Shown here one piece after another: positions 10,966 to 23,384 of a DNA stretch of 64,000 bases. The notes below the pieces were generated by a model. That model saw only the letters and a program-made list of their open reading frames with translations, was not told the DNA's origin and did not search any database. The DNA lies in the NCBI GenBank assembly GCA_963920525.1, contig OY986436.1, positions 90,897,861 through 90,961,860 of the forward strand, in the 5' to 3' direction. The stretch's first letter is position 1. The number at the start of each line of letters is the position of its first letter. Position numbers and translations under genes: made by a program. This DNA is from Dichetophora obliterata. Taxonomy: Eukaryota > Arthropoda > Insecta > Diptera > Sciomyzidae.

Positions 10966-11354
10966 GTTATCTCAAAAGTAATTTTGATTGAGATATAGTT
11001 TATCGATTTTTTATTATTTTTTGTTCTGTTCGATGTGCCAGAAACAGACACATTGAGGATTTTTAAGAAACTGTTAAGTTTCAACAGTTATAATTTTTTT
11101 TAACTTTCGCTTTTTTTGCAAAAATGGCTCACGATTATGTCACAACCACTTGTGATGTTGTTTTTTAAAGTTTTGCATTTTTGGATTTTCAGGAATTATT
11201 TTCGCAAAAATAGTCGAACTCGAAATTTTCAAAACGGTACACTTCCAGGAAAAAATTTCAAAACGACCTATATTAGTCATAGTTTCAGAAAGTATTTGCA
11301 TTGAATTTTATTGAAATATTGACTAATTTGAATTTTTTCGATTTTTATAAAATA

Positions 11355-12033
11355 CTAGCTGAAACCCGGCGCTTTGCTGCCACGCCCCCGTTGCCAAACT
11401 TCCATAAAATGTTATCAGTGAACCTGCATGTGTAAATTGAGTACTGAATTGAATACTGAATTCCGAGGCTGTGCGACCTATAACTCCATTCGATATCGCA
11501 AATTTGGGCTGTAAGGAAGGTGTCACTTACTTTTTTACAACGCACATAAAATTTGATCAGTGAAACGGCACGTGTAAATTGCGGTCGAATACCGAATTCC
11601 GAGGCTGTACGACCTATACTTCCAAAGCTATTCGATCTCGCAAATTTGGGAGGTACCACGCCCCCTTGTTTAACGGCCATAAAATTCGATCAGTGAAACG
11701 GCATGTGTAAATCATGGTCGAATAAAAAGTTCTTAGGCTGTGCGGCCTATAACTTAAAAGCTCTTTGATGTCGCAAATCGCAAATTTGGGTTGTATGGGA
11801 GGTGCTACCTCCACTCAAAACTCAAAAGTTATTCGATATCTCAAATTTGGGTTGTATGGGAGGTGCCACGACCCCTTTTCCAACGCTGTCCGTACTACTA
11901 CTTAAACCTTAAACCTGCGCATGAATGCGAACAACCAATTTGGAAAGTTTCATCGCGATCGGATGAACGGTGTAGAAATGTATTAAGGACACACAAACAA
12001 ACAAACGTACATTCATTTTTTTACATATATAGA
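11355..12033 (-). mobile_element. Helitron-like (mini-me/DINE-1 type) element A
   Basis: On the minus strand it starts TCTATATATG after an A (12033), passes a GTTT microsatellite, and ends GGGTTTCAGCTAG before a T (11355). TC...CTAG ends inserted between A and T are the Helitron hallmark. Inside are about four degenerate units of about 150 bp (units contain gtatgggaggtgccacgccc, gatcagtgaaacggcatgtg and ccgaggctgtgcgacctata). No Rep/helicase coding, so non-autonomous. Confidence 0.75.
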
Positions 12034-13315
12034 TAGTATTCCCCGGCAGACGTTGTTCTATCACAGAATGCTTTACTGCCATATATGAAAATGTCAAGAA
12101 ATGCCAACGGGTGTGGCAAAATTATTTCCCTTAAACCATCTCGTACTCGAAACAAATCGACTGCCAAAACTACAGCTCAATTTAGCTTAAGCCTGGCGCA
12201 CTTTGCTTCACTCCACGCTGACCCCCCGAAAAGTGAGTTTAACTAAAGTGGGACAGGCCTATTTTTAGTGCACTTGCCGAGAGCAACCATACGAACTAAA
12301 TTACAAAATGTTTGTCTAATATGACCCAAATCGTTGAAATAAAACATTTTCATTTGTTTGTTGGCGGTAAAAGGGGGCGTGGAAACCAATTTTTAGGCAC
12401 AGCTGCTGACAGAAACCATACAAATAAAGCCAAAATTTTAGCTCAATCGACCCAGTAGTCAATTTTACTAATTTCTCAAAAAGTGGGTGTGGATATATAG
12501 CGATAACGTCCTTTTTTAATTACAGTTGCCGAAAGTAACCGTACAAAGTAAAGTGTCAAATGTTAGTCTTATACGTCTCCTTGAAATATGGTGGAAAATG
12601 GGCGGAAAAAGGGGGCGTGGAAACCAATTTTTCGTACAGTTACTGACAATTACCACACAAACCAAATTACCAAATTTAAATCTTATACGACCAAAACGTA
12701 TTAAATAAAGCATTTTTATTGGTTTGTGGGCGGTGAAAGGGGCGTGGACACACACTTTTAGTACAGTTCCCGACAGTAACCATACAAACTAAATTACCAA
12801 ATTTAAGTCTTATACGACCAAAATTTTCAGAAACAAAGCATTTTCATTGACTTCTGGGCGGTAGAAGGAGGCGTGGAAACCCATTTTTAGTACAGTTGTC
12901 GACAGTAACCGTACTAACTAACTTACAAAATTTTAGCCTAATACGACCCAAGCTGACTGAAATATAACATTTTTATTGATTTGGGGGCGGTAAAAAGGGG
13001 GTGTGGCAACTTTTTCTTCAACTATCTCGTGCCTGAAACAATGTAAAATTCAATATAAAAATGTGTAGAACTCCGGAATTGACACGGTTTCGAAGAAGTG
13101 TTCATTCTGATGTCGATAGCGCAAATTTGGCTTGTATGGGAGGTACCACGCCCCCTTGTCCAATCGTTACCAAACCTCACAGGAACACTCTCAAGATGTG
13201 GCTTCAGTTTCCCTAAAAATTTCATAAAGATCGGTTCAGCGGTTTTGGAGTCTATACGTGATATAGCCACATACCCACATACCCACATACATACATCCAT
13301 TTTTATATATATAGA
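12034..13315 (-). mobile_element. Helitron-like element B, head-to-tail with A
   Basis: Minus-strand start TCTATATATATAAAAATG at 13315 after an A, then GTAT/GTGG repeats instead of GTCT. The far end abuts element A and shows a different terminus (gccggggaatacta). From about 12355 to 13020 it carries five degenerate units of roughly 125 bp built on gggcggtaaaagggggcgtg, acagtnnccgacagtaacc and cttatacgacc; the same unit appears at 30515-30680. Non-coding. Confidence 0.7.
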
Positions 13316-13329
13316 TAACGGAAAAATTC

Positions 13330-14585
13330 TCAAACTCAAAATTTACAAAATGTTGAACTTTCAGTAAAAAATTTCATAATGATCAAGTTATTTAAGTTAT
13401 TTCAAGTGCTTCAATAATATGGTTGACAACAAGAACAACAACAGCAACGTTCAGCGGAGGATAAAACGAAACCAATTCAGCATAGAAAAGGAAACACGCA
13501 ACTTTTTTGTAATTCTTTTAAGTTTTGTCTCAGAAATTATTTTAACAACATTTTTATAAGCATTTTTTAAATTGTTGATTTTTAAAAGTTTGTTATTACA
13601 ACAGGAAAGGATTTTAAATTTTTTCGAAAAGTAAAATACCACTACTCTGGTAGTTTTCACCTGATTTTTATGTTTGATAACTCATTTTAAATAACTAATA
13701 AATAAAAATCGAAGCGCATGCCAGGTTTTTTTTAATACTTCAAGTGCTGTTTTTATTACTTCTTTCTGTAAGATAAAAACTTATGTCGACTTTTTGTAAC
13801 CCTTAATTTAATGATATATTAATTTAACGTAGTATAACGTTACTTTATGTTTATTTTTATGTTACTTTATTTTTAAATTTTTTACAAACATAAAGACAAA
13901 TCTTGTAAAGCGCAACAGTATATAGAAAAAGTTATGTTTAACAAAATATGTTCATTTTCCATTTAGACAAGATATCTTCATTTCACATAGTTTTTGAACA
14001 CATTTTTCTAACTGTGACGAAATTTCCTGAAATAAATATTATAAAAAAACTATGAAGTTTTCTTTTAATGGACTTTTCGCAATCCTTTAAAATATACAGA
14101 TAAATGATTTTCTGAACTGTTGAGATATGGATAAACAAATAAGAGATGAGTAAACAGATATGAAATGAATGAATAGAGAAGCCCAGATAAAATACACAAA
14201 TGTAAATACATACATATGTATAAATATTTTAATTAAAAATTAAGTGTATTAAGTGAATTACTGTATTAAGTGTGTCGTATAACTTTCTTCGATTCGATTA
14301 TATGTAACCAAAAAGTTGTCTTTGCGTGTATGAAAAAATTTTCAAAAACATAGATATTTAGAATTCTTCACAATAATTATTATCACATATTTTTCATATC
14401 AAATCTTATTAAAAGAAGGAAAATATTTGTAGCAAGTATGTTTTGTAATAAATGTAAAATATTTTCAAAAATTTAATTGATCATGAAAATGTTATATTTG
14501 CTTAGTGTTCTATCTATTCGGCTAAGACAACTTACAGCTAAGAACAAAACAAAACAATATCGGTTAAGTTGGAGAATATTCTTAT
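13330..14585. other. AT-rich stretch with a third copy of the 10.66/14.5-kb repeat
   Basis: 13418-13470 is an almost exact direct copy of 14586-14640 (gttgacaacaagaacaacaa and on), and its continuation (accaattcagcatagaaaag) matches the 10.8-kb arm rather than the 14.6-kb one. 13333-13385 resembles 11213-11275. The remainder, 13500-14500, is AT-rich with no gene seen. Confidence 0.6.
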
Positions 14586-14750
14586 AATATGGTTGACAAC
14601 AAGAACAACAACAGCAACGTTCAGCGGAGGATAAAACGAAAAAATGAATGCGGTAAAAACAGTGACAATTAGATTTTTTGCATTTTCATTTATAATACTC
14701 AATTCGGATAGTTTCTAATTGCCATATGATCTGTGCTTTTGTTTTTTTTT
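14505..14750 (+). repeat. Right arm of the large inverted repeat
   Basis: Inverted partner of 10660-10965. Relative to that arm it has lost about 40 bases after ataaaacga, a segment still present in the 13418 copy. Confidence 0.75.
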
Positions 14751-15108
14751 CCACAACTTATGAAAAAAAGTTTGTAAGAAACAAATTTTATTTTTCTTCT
14801 TTTATAGAATTAAGTGGAAAAATAAACAAAAGTTATAAAAACCTGACTGAAAAACGTCCTCAAATGTCCCAAAAAGAACAAGTTTACACAAAAATTAGAC
14901 TTTAATATTCAAAAACACTGGATTAACTTAAAAATTTTCGCAACTAAGTTATCAAGCAATCTGTTTAGAACGAGAGTTGATTGAGAGTTGATGACCTATC
15001 ATGAATAATTTGTCACCCTTAATCTCCTGTCTCAGGCAGTGTCACAAGATGGAATTACCACCAAAATTGTCTTTTTCTCGCATTTAATTCTCAAGATTAC
15101 CACACTCC

Positions 15109-15369
15109 CAAAATACCTCAAATTACCACAAAATACCTCAAAATTAACACAAAATCCCACAATACCTCAAAAAAGCAAAAAGAAAATAGATACATATAAA
15201 CCACCACAAACAAGTGCATTCAGTCATTTGAGTAATTCAACTAACGCAACATTCTCTTAATTCGTATTTTTACCACGTAATTGAAATAATTTGAGGGGTT
15301 TTGAGTTATTTTGAGGTATTGTGGGATTTTGTAGTAATTTGAGGTATTTTGTGGTGTTTTGAGGTATTG
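15109..15369. mobile_element. Foldback of TTTTGWGGTATTTTG-like repeats
   Basis: The left arm (15109-15173) is built of aaaatacctcaaa and ttaccacaaaat phrases. The right arm (15292-15369) is their reverse complement (ttttgaggtattgtgggatt). Each arm is itself a short tandem repeat, so the element could fold in several registers. A related T/G-rich run of tttttgtggtattttt lies at 32150-32370. Confidence 0.65.
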
Positions 15370-15512
15370 CTTATCGACACAGATATAATGATAAAATTAT
15401 TCGCTCTTGTACGAAATGGGGATAACATCAACAAGGTCAAATCAATTTTTTTTTGTGTTTTTTATGATAAAATATTTTGCCCTTGTACGGAAAAATGTTA
15501 ATTCAACAGTAA

Positions 15513-15957
15513 AGGCGAATTTACACATTTCACTCAAAACGATGATAGTGAACGTTGAGCGATGACAGTGAATCAATTTTTAATTAACATTATTCAAAGT
15601 GTAAATTTGAAATTTGATGGATAATTCGGTGTTGAATGTCAAAATATATTCGTTGGCTGATTGATTTTATTGACGTTTAAAAAATTAAATAAATAAAAGC
15701 TATTCAGAAATTAAATAAAAAAATATAAACTTTCTGCTTGAAATTATGTTAACACCTTTCAATTGTATTTTAGTACGAATGACACATCAGTTCGGTTTGC
15801 TTTCACTTTCATCAAAAGTAGGAAGACCTTCTACTTATTTCACTGTTCAATGAGGATGACAATCATCTTCATTTTAAAGATGAAACTCAATTTACATTTT
15901 ACAAATCAGATGATTCATCCAAAGTGAACGATGATAGTGAATCGTGTAAATTCGCCT
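15513..15957. mobile_element. MITE, 445 bp, TSD TAA (PIF/Harbinger-like)
   Basis: Perfect inverted ends aggcgaatttacac / gtgtaaattcgcct, flanked by TAA (15510-15512, 15958-15960). Subterminal acgatgatagtgaa phrases occur near both ends. TAA duplications are typical of PIF/Harbinger transposons. Non-coding. Confidence 0.85.
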
Positions 15958-15964
15958 TAACACA

Positions 15965-16764
15965 AATAGCGCTCGATGCTACGCATTCGCAACAATTTTT
16001 TCGCAATAATGCAAAAATTAAAAAGGTATACAAGAAACATACCAAACTCAATGACGCATACATAACTGAAAAGAATCCTCGCTCGACGATGTGGATGCTG
16101 ATAGTCGGAACATAACTTTTTTTAGGAAACGAACGTTCCTGAATTTTTCTTTAAGCGATTAATTTTTATGAAAAATTAAAAACGAACTGTTGTTGCTCAT
16201 TATTTTTTTGTGAAAAATTCGATCGAATAAATTTGAAACTGACAAATTTTTCAGAGACAAAAATACGATGCCAGCGTAGAGTTCCCCATTCGTTCGTGAT
16301 AATTTGCGAGAACAATTTTATATGAGGAGAACGATAATTGAGAACAATCGTATTTCAAACGTTCTCCGCACCCTGTTATTGAGTAAGTTTTTTTTTTTAT
16401 TTTTATTTTAGTGTCCTTTTTTCTCGGAATAAAAAAGAACTATTCATTAAGTTTAACTTTTAATGCTTTTCAATATGAAACAAATTATAAAAATGAAGTG
16501 GGTGTAAAGATTAATAAAAAAGTATACGTTTAGTTTTTTTGTAACATATTATTTCATAATATAATTAAATAGTTCCTTTTTTATAATTGTTGTTAAAATG
16601 TTTTTACAATTCGCAGAAGACAATCTTTAGGCCTTAAACAATTTGAATTTCACTATTCCTTCACTATACCTTTAACTGTTCCCTTTTCTATTATTTTTAC
16701 AATGTGTAGAACTCTATTTCAATTTTCAAAAAAATTATTATTTCCGCCATTTCTAAAAAACATA
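15965..16764. other. AT-rich stretch, nothing recognised
   Basis: Short frames without domains. A tatatatatata run at about 16780 marks the edge of the next repeat. Confidence 0.45.
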
Positions 16765-17040
16765 AACATCAGAGAGTATATATATATATAGAGGTCCCAG
16801 TTCGAGTTCGAATGCAATTTCACTCAATTCGCATTGTACATGCGTCCGGTGAAGCTTTCCTTCTCTGGCAGCAGCAAAGCAAACTGCAGCGTTGTTCTGC
16901 TGAACTTCAGCTCTCGTTTTTACTCTGCCTATACTTTTCTATAAGTGTGCATGAAACAAAAACGCACATTAATTCATGTATTGTTTAAAGCGTTGAACGA
17001 GGCGAGCTAGGAATAGCTCCCGCAAAATATTATATTTTTA
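16765..17040 (-). repeat. Dispersed repeat, inverted relative to 35155-35460
   Basis: The reverse complement shares with 35155-35460 the blocks gagctattcctagctc-like, cgtttaacgcttt-like, tagaaaagtataggcag, ccggacgc and gaaytnraacctctatat. It is moderately GC-richer than its surroundings. Divergence is large, so it is an old pair. It may be a solo LTR or a MITE; ends are not defined. Confidence 0.55.
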
Positions 17041-17966
17041 ATATTGTTTTTTGGTAAGGAAGAATGTTCCCGTTTTTTACAAGGCAATTCTCGGGCAAAA
17101 AATTGCCTGCAATAAAAGTTATTAAATATCATGTTATCATGTTATAAATATATTTATTATATTCGTACATATGATAACATATTGCTCTTGTTCGATGTAC
17201 TTAATTATATTGTTTATATCAATATATTAACATTGTACGAAAATATATAAATGGTTTTTTATTTAAAAAATGAAACATTTTTTTAAGTCTGAAAACTTAC
17301 GCAACACATATTATAATTAGTAGTATGAATTCATATTCACAAAATATCCTGAAGTAGTTATATCAAATTTAATTTAATGTTTTTTATTGTCTATATGTAG
17401 TTCGTAATATATTTTATTTATTTATTTTTCACTTCACTACGCACAAAAAAACAATTATTGTTCGCCTAATGGAAAATAGTTGCTTAACAGCATTTGAGAA
17501 TTGCTGAGTGTCTATTAAAAAATCTTTTATGAAAAATAAATGTAAACAACTAAATGGTAAAAAACATTTACAAAAATTACTCTATTGAATATGATAATTA
17601 CTTCATTATTACTTCAACTTATTTCTTATTTTTATTAATTTATTTAAAGAAAACCCAAGGATTTTTAGGAGAGAACTCATTTACCAGAATTGCGGAGGAA
17701 CACTTCGACTTATATCGCTTTCCCAAAGCCATAAACTTGATTGAGAAAGTAAAAGTATATAATAGAAATAAAATATTACTATATAATGAATTTTGCATGA
17801 ATAAATATAAACAATATAAGTTTTTCGGTAGCATTAAATAGCCGACACTAATAAAGCAACATTTGCATTTTCCGTGTAAACTGAAAACACTTTTCATTTG
17901 ACGATAACGCGGAGCGGGAATTAATCTCCTGCAACTCCTCTGAAGAATGTCTACTCTATCAATATA
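17041..17966. other. AT-rich stretch, nothing recognised
   Basis: A plus-strand frame of 95 codons (17554-17841) has no recognisable domain and skewed A/T composition; treated as chance. Confidence 0.45.
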
Positions 17967-19253
17967 TTGGGGGTTGGAATTAATTTTAAAGGTTTTTTTT
18001 CGGTTTTTGAGCATTTATTTAGAAACAACGGTACAATGTATATTATTCAAAGTATTGTCCATCGTTAGCTACAACTTTTTCCCATCTTTCTGGCAGCATA
18101 TGGATTCCGCGCCGGAAGAACGATTCGTCTTTTGAGGCAATCCACGAATCGACCCATTTTTTGGTATCCTCGTAAGAAGTGAAGCGCTGCTCAGCCAAGC
18201 CATGCGTCATCGATCTGAATAGGTGGTAGTCGGAAGGGGCTATGTCTGGGCTATAAGGCGGGTGGGGTAGCACATCCCAATTCAGCGCCTCCAACGTTTC
18301 CTTGACGGTTCTTGCAACATGTGGCCGTGCGTTGTCATGTTGAAAAACTACTTTGTCGTGTCTTTTGGCATATTCCGGCCGTTTAACCTTTAATGCTCGG
18401 CTCAATTGCATCAATTGTTGTTGGTAGCGTTCCCCAGTGATGGTTTCGTTAGGTTTTAGCAGCTCATAGTACACGACACCCTTCTGATCCCACCAAATAC
18501 ACAGCATAAGCTTGGCGCCATGAATATTCGGCTTGGCCCTCGATGTTGATGCATGGCCGGGTGGTCCCCACGATTTTTTTCGCTTAGGATTATCGTAATG
18601 GATCCACTTTTCATCGCCAGTGACAATACGATGCAAAAAACTCTTCCTTTTATGCCGTTGAAGCAGTTGTTCGCACATGCAAAATCGCCGTTCAACGTCT
18701 CTCGGCTTCAACTGGTACGGCACCCAATTTCCTTGCTTTTGAATCATTCCCATGGCCTTCAAGCGTTTGCCGACCGTTGATAAGTCGACTCCCAATGATT
18801 CTGACAATTCTTGAAGGGTTTGACACGGGTCTTCATCGAGCAAAGCCTCCAATTCCTCATCTTCAAACTTTTTCGGCTGGCCCGGACGCTCTTTGTCTTC
18901 CGTATCAAAATCACCACTTTTAAACCGACGGAACCAGTACTCACAAGTAGAAATCGATGGAGCATAGTCCCCGTAAGCCTCAGTAAGCGTGCGTTGTGCT
19001 TCAACCGCTTTTTTCTTCAAATGGAAGCACAAAAGTAAACCTTCCCGCAAATTGCGTTTTGTTGGAACGAAAGTCGACATGTTCACAGAGAAAAAAATAT
19101 ATGTTGTTTACACTTCAGTGGAATGACACATACTGAAAAATGAAGCTTAGACAATGTGCTTTGAAATGAATATAGTCACAGGTGTGCCCGATGCGATCTA
19201 TTGATAGTTACGCCATCTCTTAGAAAACCTTTAAAACTAATTCCAACCCCCAA
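17967..19253 (-). mobile_element. Complete mariner element, TSD TA
   Basis: 1287 bp with inverted ends ttgggggttggaattaattt at 17967 and the matching end, ttccaacccccaa, closing at 19253 (about 28 bp each, few mismatches), flanked by TA (17965-17966, 19254-19255). It lies beside a TA microsatellite. It encodes one uninterrupted transposase. With both ends and the frame present it is a candidate active element and could mobilise copy 1-type relatives. Confidence 0.95.
18043..19086 (-). CDS. Mariner transposase, intact
   Basis: 347 codons with no break; cut-and-paste transposase of the Tc1/mariner superfamily, acting in the nucleus on its own terminal repeats. Residues 1-110 hold the two helix-turn-helix DNA-binding regions (TCEYWFRRFKSGDF; QTLQELSESLGVDLSTVGKRL). 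The linker motif is WVPYQL at 121-126. The catalytic triad is D158 (TGDEKW), D251 (QHDNARPH) and D286 (SPDIAPSDYH), with 34 residues between the last two, so DD34D. The tail is the conserved LPERWEKVVANDGQYFE. Usual mariner length is about 340-350. The family start is normally MSxFVP, so M3 (codon at 19078-19080) is the likelier start than M1. I would place it near the mellifera/capitata group, without certainty. Confidence 0.95.
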   Translation of the reverse strand: MNMSTFVPTKRNLREGLLLCFHLKKKAVEAQRTLTEAYGDYAPSISTCEYWFRRFKSGDFDTEDKERPGQPKKFEDEELEALLDEDPCQTLQELSESLGVDLSTVGKRLKAMGMIQKQGNWVPYQLKPRDVERRFCMCEQLLQRHKRKSFLHRIVTGDEKWIHYDNPKRKKSWGPPGHASTSRAKPNIHGAKLMLCIWWDQKGVVYYELLKPNETITGERYQQQLMQLSRALKVKRPEYAKRHDKVVFQHDNARPHVARTVKETLEALNWDVLPHPPYSPDIAPSDYHLFRSMTHGLAEQRFTSYEDTKKWVDSWIASKDESFFRRGIHMLPERWEKVVANDGQYFE

Positions 19254-19255
19254 TA

Positions 19256-22028
19256 TATATATATATATATATTTAATATGAATTTATTATTAAAATATGC
19301 TCACTAGACTGTTCCTTCAAATCACCAGTTTGAGGAGATACCGCCATATCTGGCAACACCATCAGGAGCGCCTGAAACAAGAAAAATCCATGTATTATTG
19401 AAAGCGTTTAAAACAGCGAGATAGAAATAGGTGCTGTGTTTTTACGTGCTTTTGGATGGTATAAAAAGGGTTACATACTTGTTCGTCAAACCAATTCGAT
19501 AAAACCAATTAATTTAGATATTTACTTACTTGGGGGCTACACTTTTCACTTTTAACTTTCAACTTACAATACATTCATACATTTTTACATTTTCTGTAAA
19601 TTACTTTTTCGTGATGGATACAATTACCAAATTCTAGTTGAAAAAGAAAGGCCTATAAATTTCTGCTGACAAAAAAATGTCTTTGAAAGATGTAAAGAAG
19701 GATTTATTTGTATTTTATATTCAACTAGTAAGCCCGTGTCTCATTAAAACGCCAAAATCAAACATAGCTATATTTTATTGATAAAAATTTAAATGGAATT
19801 TATTTTGACCTTTTTGCAATGTACGGGGTATTGCAATTTAATATAGCATATTTAATTACATACCCAAATTTATTTTAAACAAGTAGGAGTAAGAATATTT
19901 ATTGATTTCCAGTTTAAAAATGCTTGAAGAAAAATCCTTCATTACCACTTTCCAATTTATTATTAAATATTTGTGTAAATTTTTAAAAATTCAAAAATTT
20001 TCCGACCAACAGCTTAGAAATCTTTTTAAACTGTAAGAAATCATTCCATATCTTTTTTAACTATAAAAAATCATTCAGTATCAATTTGATATTGAATATA
20101 TCAATTCATAGTTTTAGCTGTGAAATTATAAAATATTATTCTTCAGTATAACAGTTTTATAGCTATTAGCCGATATGTGACGCTAAATACCTCACATATT
20201 TTTAGACATATGCTGAAATTAAGAAGAGAAAAAGCAACATAACAATTATATGCAAAGTTTAACTTGCTATAAATTAATAAATTTAAATTTTTTATAAATA
20301 TAAAGTATATTTTGCATATCTACAGGTCTAAACCTACCAAACCATACTAAATTTATTAAAATTGGACTCGTATTTAAAAAGCCTTACGCCGTAATAAATT
20401 TCCATTTTCGTTATATATATAAGATTAAATTCAGTTAAAAACTCTTACCTGTAATCCAAAAAAGCGCGGGATCAAGCCCCACTTAAATAAAAACATAATA
20501 ACGAATTACATATTTTAAAATTAATTTCATTTTAATACATATGCCAATAATAATTATAAAGTTATAACAAATATTACTAAACATAATTAAAATTTAAGTG
20601 CAACAAATAAATAAAAACGTAAAACTTCATGCTATTTATTAATTTAACAACATACACAAACATAACAATTAATATAAAACATGCAATATAAAAAATTTTA
20701 ATTTCCCAAATAATAAAAATTTCAACTAAAATAATTAATTCATATAAAACATTAAAAATTAAAAATATATATACATTACATGTAACTAAAATTATAGAAT
20801 AGTATAAAAATTATATAGTGATGGTGATGGTGTACACCATAGATATTAATTATTTTATTAAAAAAATATAAATTGAAATAAGTTAGTGATGAAGTGCAGC
20901 ATCTTCCTGTTATGTTTTAAACCCATGTACCTCTATACCCATTTATGAAATACCTGCAGTCCTTCATTTTGGAAAAATCTGTAAGATAGTATTTAATGAA
21001 AATAAAGTATTTGGAGAATAAATAAAATCATACCGAACCGAGTTTTCTTTTCATCTCAACAGAGCAAATTCATCTCAGTTAACGGGAGCTTCCTGCACTT
21101 TCCATTAAATTTGTAGCGAAATTCCGAGTCATCGGAGAACAAACTTTGAGTCTGAAAAGGAGGGCCTTCTATGAATTTTTGAATATATAATATTGTTAGA
21201 TAAAAAACTTTTAATTACAAAGTGTCCTTACCATTGACATCTTATACTACAGTTTCGTCATCTGCTTCTCCAGTCATGCGTCCCAATGACTTCTACATTC
21301 TATCAGCAAAACTGTGATTTTACGCATCATTGTGCTTTGTGCCATTGCCTCACTTCTTCGATTAATCTGAAAACATGAAATATTTGTAATGCAACTAATA
21401 GTATATTTATTAAATAAGTAAACATAAATTTATTTGTTCCACTACTAAAATTATAAAATTTAAGGCACTGAACTAAATTAAATGTAATGAAATTAAATAA
21501 AATTTAATTAAACAAAATAATATAAAAATACACATAAGACGATAAAAATGAAAATGAAGGCAATAGTGGTGGCAACAGTTTTGTGTTGTATTAGCTTATT
21601 TAAAAAATTAAAGTAAAAAAAAATATTTAAAAAAATAAATTAAAAGAAAAATTTCTTAATAGCTGTGCATCGACTTAATCTGATTTTTTTATACTTACAG
21701 TTAACAAATGAAGACTCGTGGTTAGATTTCCGCAAGCAATGCTGGTTGATAAAGTTGACAAAATATTCAATACATCTCAATATCCATAAGAATATTTCAT
21801 ACCTATATTAATCGTTTTAATGCTAGTTTAAAAATAATGTAAGGTCTTCCTTTTATTTCATTTTTTTAATAACAGAAAAATTATTTGTCATTTTTGAGAA
21901 TAATATTGAATAATATAATGACAATAGGATTTAAAAATAAATAAGCAACTACCATCAAATTTTTATATTTTATTTTTTACTATTATTTTTTATATTTTAT
22001 TTAGTTAAAACAGTGATGATATCAAATT
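19256..22028. other. Long AT-rich, gene-free stretch
   Basis: 2.8 kb with no frame above 60 codons and no clear transposon ends. Contains many short A/T runs and poly-A-flanked phrases. I see nothing that I can name. Confidence 0.5.
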
Positions 22029-22225
22029 TATTTCTTATTATTTAATATAATATTTTAAAACTAAATTGAATTCTTATTATATCATATAATATATTACAAT
22101 CTAAAATTAACTCTTATTATATAATATAATATCTTACAACCTAAAATGAGATCTTATTATATAATATAATATCTTAAAACCTAAATTGAACTCTTATTAT
22201 ATAATATAATAACTTATAAACTACA
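22029..22225 (+). repeat. Tandem repeat of AT-rich units, about 55 bp x 4
   Basis: Four units each containing cttattatataatataata and a (t)cttanaacctaaaatkarnt spacer. The core ataatataata is a short run of the same AATAT motif that fills 57019-64000. Confidence 0.75.
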
Positions 22226-22284
22226 AAATGGGCAAGCATCTTGAACAATTTGAAAAAGAACTAATTATTATTTCCTAACCTAGC

Positions 22285-22400
22285 CTTATAAATACAACCT
22301 AAAACTACTAACTTAAAAATATATTTAAAACTTAAAACTACCTAACCTAAAAATATATTTACAACTTAAAACTAATGAATCAAAAAATATATTTTCATCT
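22285..22400 (+). repeat. Short tandem repeat, about 45 bp x 3
   Basis: Units contain aaaaatatatttanaactta and aaactacctaac. Directly follows the array at 22029, separated by about 60 bp. Confidence 0.65.
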
Positions 22401-23384
22401 TAAAACTACCTAACATTGGATATTCTACTATTTACAATAATTATTTACAATATTTACATAAACCATTTGTTGGTCCAAAAAAATTGAAGAATATAAAAAG
22501 TGGCCGAAAGAATAAAAAAAAATGAGAAATGTTGAAAATTTTAAATAAGTCTAACGAGCCCAAAGTTGAAAACTATCATTGAAACTAATAGCGCATTCTT
22601 TTCTGGAAAATAATTAGGATTTTTTCTGCCGTCTTCGAGAATTTTGAATTTTTCAATTTTTAAAAACAAAAGTTTTGACATAAAAATAAATTGTGTTATT
22701 TTCTCGAAAATGTTTACTTCAAAATTATAACAAATGCAGCATTTTTGACCTGTAAAATTCTACGGTTGTGCATTCTGCCCTCTAGTGATACCAACATAAA
22801 AATAAAATTAAATCATTTTGGCATTTCATATTTAGTGCTGTGATAATTGTGAGAAGCAACAATTTCCAATTTTTAAACATATCTGAAATTGCATCCAATA
22901 TATTGTTGATTCAATTCCTTAGTTTTAGTGGAAGTAAAATGCTCAATGAATATTTGTTAAAATTTCCTGCAGTTAGCACTATACACAACTTCAATCGTAA
23001 ATACATCGGAATTCAAGACAACAGTGCAGCTAAAAAGAAGTCAACATTCTGTAAATTCAGGTCAAAATCTGAAAAATTATGAATTTTGTGAGGTCAGAAT
23101 ATTTTCCAGAAAAGAATGCGCTATAATAAAAGTTTGTAAGCAATGCCAGAAAAAAAAATTTAAAACTGGTAAAAGAAATTTTGGAAGAATTAATAGTTGC
23201 AAAAAAGAAACAAAACTCAAAAAAGAAAACTTAATGTTATAAATACAATAAGGGCTACAGGCATGTGGCGTATGAAAATCAAAATTTGTTAATTTGACCA
23301 ACGATTTGATGGACGATTTGACCAATGTGAACACCCGTCAAATTCTGTAGAACAATTTTGTCAGCTCAAAAGACTTCTCAACCT
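22401..23384. other. Unassigned stretch
   Basis: Two overlapping plus-strand frames (22840-23082 and 23024-23242), lysine-rich in the second, resemble no family I know. They may be chance frames or remnants of one gene with a frameshift. Confidence 0.35.

Noticed and set aside
11323..11814. Overlapping minus-strand frames with similar sequences (FAIxxGVIGRTASEFxI)
   Set aside because: They translate the internal tandem units of Helitron-like element A; no start, domain or consistent frame.
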